From positions 1-7,305 of the forward strand of contig CAMPIL010000181.1 of the NCBI GenBank assembly GCA_946886375.1: 7,305 nt of DNA. The letters run 5' to 3'. A model generated the notes under the pieces. It had not been told where the DNA came from. It saw only the letters and a list, made by a program, of their open reading frames with translations, and did not search any database. The DNA is from an uncultured Phycisphaerales bacterium. GTDB lineage: Bacteria; Planctomycetota; Phycisphaerae; Phycisphaerales; SM1A02. Every line of letters begins with the position of its first letter. The stretch's first letter is position 1. This document shows positions 4,911 to 7,305 of this stretch, in pieces. The translations under genes were made by a program, and so were the position numbers.

Positions 4911-5921
4911 TCAGGCTCCCGCGCCTGTGAGCTGGTAACCTTCGGGCAGTTTCATGCCGAGGGAAAGCCCCATTTCCTCGAGTTTGCGCTTCACTTCGCG
5001 CAGCGATGTCTTGCCGAAACTTCGCACGCCCAGCAGTTCGTTTTCGTCCTTGCTCACCAGGTCGGCGACGGTGCGCACCTTGGCTGAGTTCAGGCAGTTG
5101 CTGGCGCGGACGGTCAGATCGAGTTCCGTCACGGGCATGTTGAGTTTGCGGATGAGTTCATCATCCACGCTCGCCGCGGCGCTGGCCTCGGGCGAAATCT
5201 GCTCGGTGCCCAGATCGAAATACTGCACGAACGGATTGAGGTGCTTGCGGAGAATTTTCGCCGCTTCAACCAGCACCATTTCCGGCGAGACCGTGCCATC
5301 GGTCCAGATGTCCATGATCAACTTGTCGTAGTTGGTCTTCTGGCCGACGCGGGTGTTCTCAATGCGGTAGCGCACGCGCTGCACGGGGCTGAACACCGCA
5401 TCGATGGGGATTTCGCCGATGACCTGCTCATCGCGCTTGGCGTATTGCTCAGACGCGGGTTGGTAGCCGCGGCCCTTGGCCACGGTGAGTTCGGCCTCGA
5501 AATCCACGGCTTCGGTCAGCGTGCAGATGCGATGCTGGGGATTGTGGATCGTGACGTTCGTGTCCGCTTCGATCAGATCGGCGGTCACTTCGCCCGGGCC
5601 GCTGGCGGCGAGGCGCATGGTGCGGGGCTCATCGCCCTGCAGGCTGACGACCAGCCCCTTGATGTTGAGCACGATGTCGGTGACATCTTCCAGCACGCCG
5701 GGCATGGTGGAAAATTCGTGCTGAACGCCGTTGATGCGCACCTTGGTGATCGCAGCGCCTTCCACTGAAGACAGCAGAATGCGGCGGAGGCTGTTGCCCA
5801 CCGTGGTGCCGAACCCGCGCTCAAACGGTTCAACGATGAACCGGCCGAACGTCGCCGTCCGGGACCGTTCATCCAATACAACTCTTGCCGGCAATTCAAT
5901 GCCGCGCCAACGAACATGCAT
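4911..5921 (-). CDS. rpoA: DNA-directed RNA polymerase alpha subunit
   Basis: The alpha subunit dimerises to start assembly of RNA polymerase, and its C-terminal domain contacts UP elements and activators. The 336 residues compare with 329 in Escherichia coli. The N-terminal domain shows FERGFGTTVGNSLRRILLSS (33-52), the dimer interface, then MPGVLEDVTDIVLNIKGL (73-90) and VGQKTNYDKLIMDIWTDGT (192-210). A linker near 241-256 leads to the C-terminal domain (about 262-326), with VRASNCLNSA (271-280) and FGKTSLREVK (302-311). Arg272, Asn275 and Lys304 align with the DNA-contacting Arg265, Asn268 and Lys298 of E. coli. Both domains look intact. The ATG at 5921 has GGAG 7 nt upstream. The gene lies directly after rpsK, without the usual rpsD between them, across an unusually long 120-bp spacer. 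Confidence 0.98.
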   Translation of the reverse strand: MHVRWRGIELPARVVLDERSRTATFGRFIVEPFERGFGTTVGNSLRRILLSSVEGAAITKVRINGVQHEFSTMPGVLEDVTDIVLNIKGLVVSLQGDEPRTMRLAASGPGEVTADLIEADTNVTIHNPQHRICTLTEAVDFEAELTVAKGRGYQPASEQYAKRDEQVIGEIPIDAVFSPVQRVRYRIENTRVGQKTNYDKLIMDIWTDGTVSPEMVLVEAAKILRKHLNPFVQYFDLGTEQISPEASAAASVDDELIRKLNMPVTELDLTVRASNCLNSAKVRTVADLVSKDENELLGVRSFGKTSLREVKRKLEEMGLSLGMKLPEGYQLTGAGA

Positions 5922-5935
5922 GACTGGACTCCACT

Positions 5936-5998
5936 TTCAGCAGAACCTGAAACACAGGAAGCCCGACGGAGCACGGGAAACGGTTGGAACCTGCTGAA
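5936..5998 (-). promoter_or_regulatory. Possible branched RNA structure in the rpoA leader
   Basis: On the minus strand TTCAGCAG (5998-5991) is an exact inverted repeat of CTGCTGAA (5943-5936). They would enclose two short inner hairpins: CCCG/CGGG (5977-5974 with 5965-5962) and CCTG/CAGG (5958-5955 with 5949-5946). The structure ends 3 nt before the GGAG of the rpoA ribosome binding site. Its inner stems are only 4 bp, so the fold is tentative. Confidence 0.35.
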
Positions 5999-6015
5999 CG
6001 CTCCAAAAGTCCCTT

Positions 6016-6032
6016 CTGTCCGGCGGGAACAG
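6016..6032 (-). promoter_or_regulatory. Small hairpin after the rpsK stop
   Basis: On the minus strand CTGT, a bulged T, and CC (6032-6026) can pair with GGACAG (6021-6016) around CGCC. It starts 9 nt after the rpsK stop codon. A short T stretch (TTTT, 6007-6004) comes 8 nt later, too far for a convincing terminator. Confidence 0.3.
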
Positions 6033-6041
6033 ACAACTAGT

Positions 6042-6413
6042 TTAGACGCGTCGCCGCTTGGGCGGGCGGCAGCCGTTGTGCGGGATCGGCGTGTGGTCTT
6101 CGACGGCGGTGATGCTCAAGCCGTTATTCTGCAGGGCGGTGATGGCCGATTCGCGGCCGGGGCCGGGGCCCTTCACGCGCACTTCGACCTCGCGGATGCC
6201 CATGCGCTTCGCCTTGATCGCGCACTTTTCAGCGGCCCGCGTGGCGGCGAAGGGCGTGCTCTTGCGCGCGCCCTTGAAGCCGACCGTGCCGGCGGAATCC
6301 CAGCACAGCGTTTCGCCGTTCATGTCCGTGATCGTGATCAGGGTGTTGTTGAACGTCGCCTTGACGTGCGCGATCGCCTTGAGAATGTTCTTGCGTACTT
6401 TTTTCTTGCCCAT
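6042..6413 (-). CDS. rpsK: 30S ribosomal protein S11
   Basis: S11 lies on the platform of the small ribosomal subunit and helps shape the mRNA exit region. The 123 residues show the family's hallmarks in order: a basic start (MGKKKVRKN), [15 protein letters not shown] (16-30), [18 protein letters not shown] (40-57), [13 protein letters not shown] (78-90) and [18 protein letters not shown] (106-123). Length is close to the usual 125-130. The ATG at 6413 has only a weak Shine-Dalgarno (TGGA), and the repeat-bearing spacer from rpsM lies directly upstream. CWDSAG replaces the more common SWSSAG and is otherwise unremarkable. Downstream, rpsD is absent and rpoA follows after 120 bp. Confidence 0.97.
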   Translation of the reverse strand: MGKKKVRKNILKAIAHVKATFNNTLITITDMNGETLCWDSAGTVGFKGARKSTPFAATRAAEKCAIKAKRMGIREVEVRVKGPGPGRESAITALQNNGLSITAVEDHTPIPHNGCRPPKRRRV

Positions 6414-6429
6414 CGTTTGATTCCATCAC

Positions 6430-6451
6430 GCCCCCGGGCAGAGCCGGGGGC
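6430..6451 (-). repeat. GC-rich hairpin in the rpsM-rpsK spacer
   Basis: GCCCCCGG (6430-6437) and CCGGGGGC (6444-6451) form a perfect 8-bp stem around a 6-nt loop, read on either strand. The form resembles the GC-rich palindromes dispersed between genes in some planctomycete genomes (from memory, unverified). It has no T-run on the minus strand and lies 17 nt upstream of the rpsK start. Confidence 0.6.
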
Positions 6452-6483
6452 TAAAGGTTTTGATCAGGTGGCCATTCCAAATT

Positions 6484-6518
6484 TGAAATCTGAAATCTGA
6501 AATCGTAAATCCAAAATC
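6484..6518. repeat. AT-rich tandem repeat, five 7-bp units
   Basis: Three exact copies of TGAAATC (6484-6504) are followed by GTAAATC and CAAAATC. They end 2 bp from the rpsM stop. The base composition is strikingly AT-rich compared with the flanking GC-rich genes. On the minus strand the array begins immediately after rpsM. It resembles a dispersed intergenic repeat rather than part of the ancestral operon. Confidence 0.8.
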
Positions 6519-6520
6519 AC

Positions 6521-6898
6521 TTATCCCTTCACGCCCTTCTTGCCGGCGACCGTCTTCTTGCGGCCCTTGCGGGTGCGCGCGTTGGAGCGGGTGCGCTGGC
6601 CGCGGACCGGCAGGCCCTTGCGGTGCCGCTCGCCCCGGTAACTCTTGATGTCGCGCAGACGCTGAATGTGCTGGCTGACCTGACGCCGCAGCGCGCCTTC
6701 CACGATGTACCCGCCGTCGATGACGGTGGTGATAGAACTGACCTCCTGGTCGGTCAGTTGGTTGGCGCGCTTGTCGCCATCAATGTTGGCTTCGGCCAGA
6801 ATGTCCTTGGCGAACTTCGGCCCGATGCCATAGATGTACTGAAGCGCGTACAGGATCTTCTTCTTATCCGGGATGTCAACGCCTGCGATACGGGGCAT
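6521..6898 (-). CDS. rpsM: 30S ribosomal protein S13
   Basis: S13 sits in the head of the small subunit and contacts the P-site tRNA and the intersubunit bridges. The 125-residue protein begins [13 protein letters not shown] and has the helix-two-turn-helix segment around [14 protein letters not shown] (21-34). It continues with [19 protein letters not shown] (71-89), and the signature [22 protein letters not shown] (91-112) leads to a basic tail (113-125). Length matches the family. The ATG at 6898 has AAGAGG 9 nt upstream and gives the standard N-terminus; the TTG six codons earlier overlaps that site and is rejected. It follows rpmJ by 56 bp, with a hairpin in between, and is followed by a 107-bp repeat-containing spacer. 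Confidence 0.97.
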   Translation of the reverse strand: MPRIAGVDIPDKKKILYALQYIYGIGPKFAKDILAEANIDGDKRANQLTDQEVSSITTVIDGGYIVEGALRRQVSQHIQRLRDIKSYRGERHRKGLPVRGQRTRSNARTRKGRKKTVAGKKGVKG

Positions 6899-6907
6899 AA
6901 GTGTGAA

Positions 6908-6913
6908 CCTCTT
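6908..6913 (-). promoter_or_regulatory. Ribosome binding site deciding the rpsM start
   Basis: AAGAGG on the minus strand (6913 to 6908) is 9 nt upstream of the ATG at 6898. It lies inside the six-codon extension that the TTG at 6916 would give, which argues for the ATG. Confidence 0.65.
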
Positions 6914-6914
6914 C

Positions 6915-6944
6915 AAAGCCCACGCCGCGTGCGGCGCAGGCTTT
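6915..6944 (-). promoter_or_regulatory. Stem-loop in the rpmJ-rpsM spacer
   Basis: AAAGCC (6915-6920) pairs with GGCTTT (6939-6944). After a symmetrical 2x2 internal loop, CGCCG (6923-6927) pairs with CGGCG (6932-6936) around a 4-nt loop. On the minus strand the structure ends 1 nt before the rpsM Shine-Dalgarno, so it could influence ribosome access. No T-run follows. Confidence 0.55.
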
Positions 6945-6954
6945 CATGTGACGA

Positions 6955-7071
6955 TCAGCCTTGGCGCTGTTTCAAGCGCTTGTTCTTCTTGTTGATGACG
7001 AACCGCTTGCCTTTTCGAATGACGATCTGGCAATCCTTGGTCCGTCGTTTGATGCTGCTGCGAACTTTCAT
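6955..7071 (-). CDS. rpmJ: 50S ribosomal protein L36, cysteine-poor form
   Basis: L36 is the smallest large-subunit protein. The 38-residue product starts [20 protein letters not shown], continues with [10 protein letters not shown], and ends KRLKQRQG, matching L36 throughout. The zinc-binding form carries three cysteines and a histidine. Only Cys14 is present here, so this should be the non-zinc (C-minus) type, similar in its DCQIV block to the alternative L36 of enterobacteria. The ATG at 7071 has AGGA 8 nt upstream. The position between infA and rpsM is the standard bacterial order, which supports the call despite the short length. Confidence 0.93.
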   Translation of the reverse strand: MKVRSSIKRRTKDCQIVIRKGKRFVINKKNKRLKQRQG

Positions 7072-7093
7072 GGTCGGCGTCCTGCGGGTTGAC

Positions 7094-7117
7094 GCCCGGG
7101 CATGGCGATGCGCGGGC
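7094..7117 (-). promoter_or_regulatory. Stem-loop in the infA-rpmJ spacer
   Basis: GCCCG (7094-7098) pairs with CGGGC (7113-7117). After a single mismatch, GCAT (7100-7103) pairs with ATGC (7108-7111) around a 4-nt loop. It begins 6 nt after the infA stop codon. No T-run follows, so it is not a simple terminator. Confidence 0.55.
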
Positions 7118-7123
7118 TTCGTG

Positions 7124-7305
7124 CTACTGGCGGAATGTAATGCGTCCTTTGGTCATGTCGTACGGGCTGATTTCCACTTTCACCTTGTCGCCGGGCAGGA
7201 TGCGGATGAAAAACTTCCTCATCTTGCCGCTCACGTAAGCCAGGATTTCCTGGCCGTTTTGCAGTTTGACCTTGAACCGTGCATCAGGCAGGGCCTCAGT
7301 CACCT
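7124..7305 (-). CDS. infA: Translation initiation factor IF-1, C-terminal part (cut by window edge)
   Basis: IF-1 binds the A site of the small subunit during initiation. The last 59 codons are present; the start lies beyond the right edge, and two bases of the next codon remain. The visible part shows the S1/OB-fold sequence [14 protein letters not shown], then ISGK-type [18 protein letters not shown] (residues 24-41 of the fragment), and ends [14 protein letters not shown]. This covers most of the roughly 72-residue protein. It is the first visible gene of the leftward cluster, 52 bp before rpmJ, in the usual infA-rpmJ-rpsM order. Confidence 0.96.
   Translation of the reverse strand, partial: VTEALPDARFKVKLQNGQEILAYVSGKMRKFFIRILPGDKVKVEISPYDMTKGRITFRQ

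Noticed and set aside
5916..6500. 194-codon plus-strand open frame
   Set aside because: It is antisense to rpsK and its flanking spacers; rpsK is certain.

Overview
The window looks like a chromosomal segment of a GC-rich bacterium, most likely a planctomycete, possibly of the Phycisphaerae type. This placement is an inference from the enlarged ribosomal protein L17, the cysteine-poor L36, the absence of rpsD from the alpha operon and the style of the intergenic repeats. No database search was possible. Almost everything is on the minus strand; only the superoxide dismutase gene is on the plus strand.

Left part: the first 231 bases are the N-terminal 77 codons of tyrS (tyrosyl-tRNA synthetase), running off the left edge. 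Bases 232-879 hold no convincing gene. Most of this stretch is a degenerate array with a 21-bp period (core about 396-773, weaker flanks about 333-857). It lies between the divergent tyrS and sod genes. The sod gene (880-1686, plus) encodes a Mn/Fe superoxide dismutase with a twin-arginine export signal.

Middle part: convergent with sod are two paralogous four-helix membrane proteins of unknown function (1700-2305 and 2325-2936). They lie immediately downstream of pheS (2997-4040), the phenylalanyl-tRNA synthetase alpha chain. The beta-chain gene pheT does not follow pheS here. pheS, the upstream membrane gene and the downstream membrane gene may form one transcription unit.

Right part: 4141-7305 is the distal end of the large ribosomal protein cluster, transcribed leftward: infA (partial), rpmJ, rpsM, rpsK, rpoA, rplQ. 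rpsD, usually between rpsK and rpoA, is missing and a 120-nt spacer takes its place. The cluster ends in a clear Rho-independent terminator (4082-4114), which separates it from pheS. Every spacer in the cluster holds a predictable stem-loop. The rpsM-rpsK spacer also carries an AT-rich 7-bp tandem repeat and a GC-rich hairpin resembling dispersed intergenic repeats.

Together the genes make translation initiation factor IF-1, ribosomal proteins, the RNA polymerase alpha subunit and two aminoacyl-tRNA synthetases, beside one exported antioxidant enzyme and a membrane pair of unknown role. I found no defence system, CRISPR array, RNA gene or mobile element. The most unusual items are the 21-bp array, the stem-loop in each ribosomal spacer, and two synthetase genes that look leaderless.
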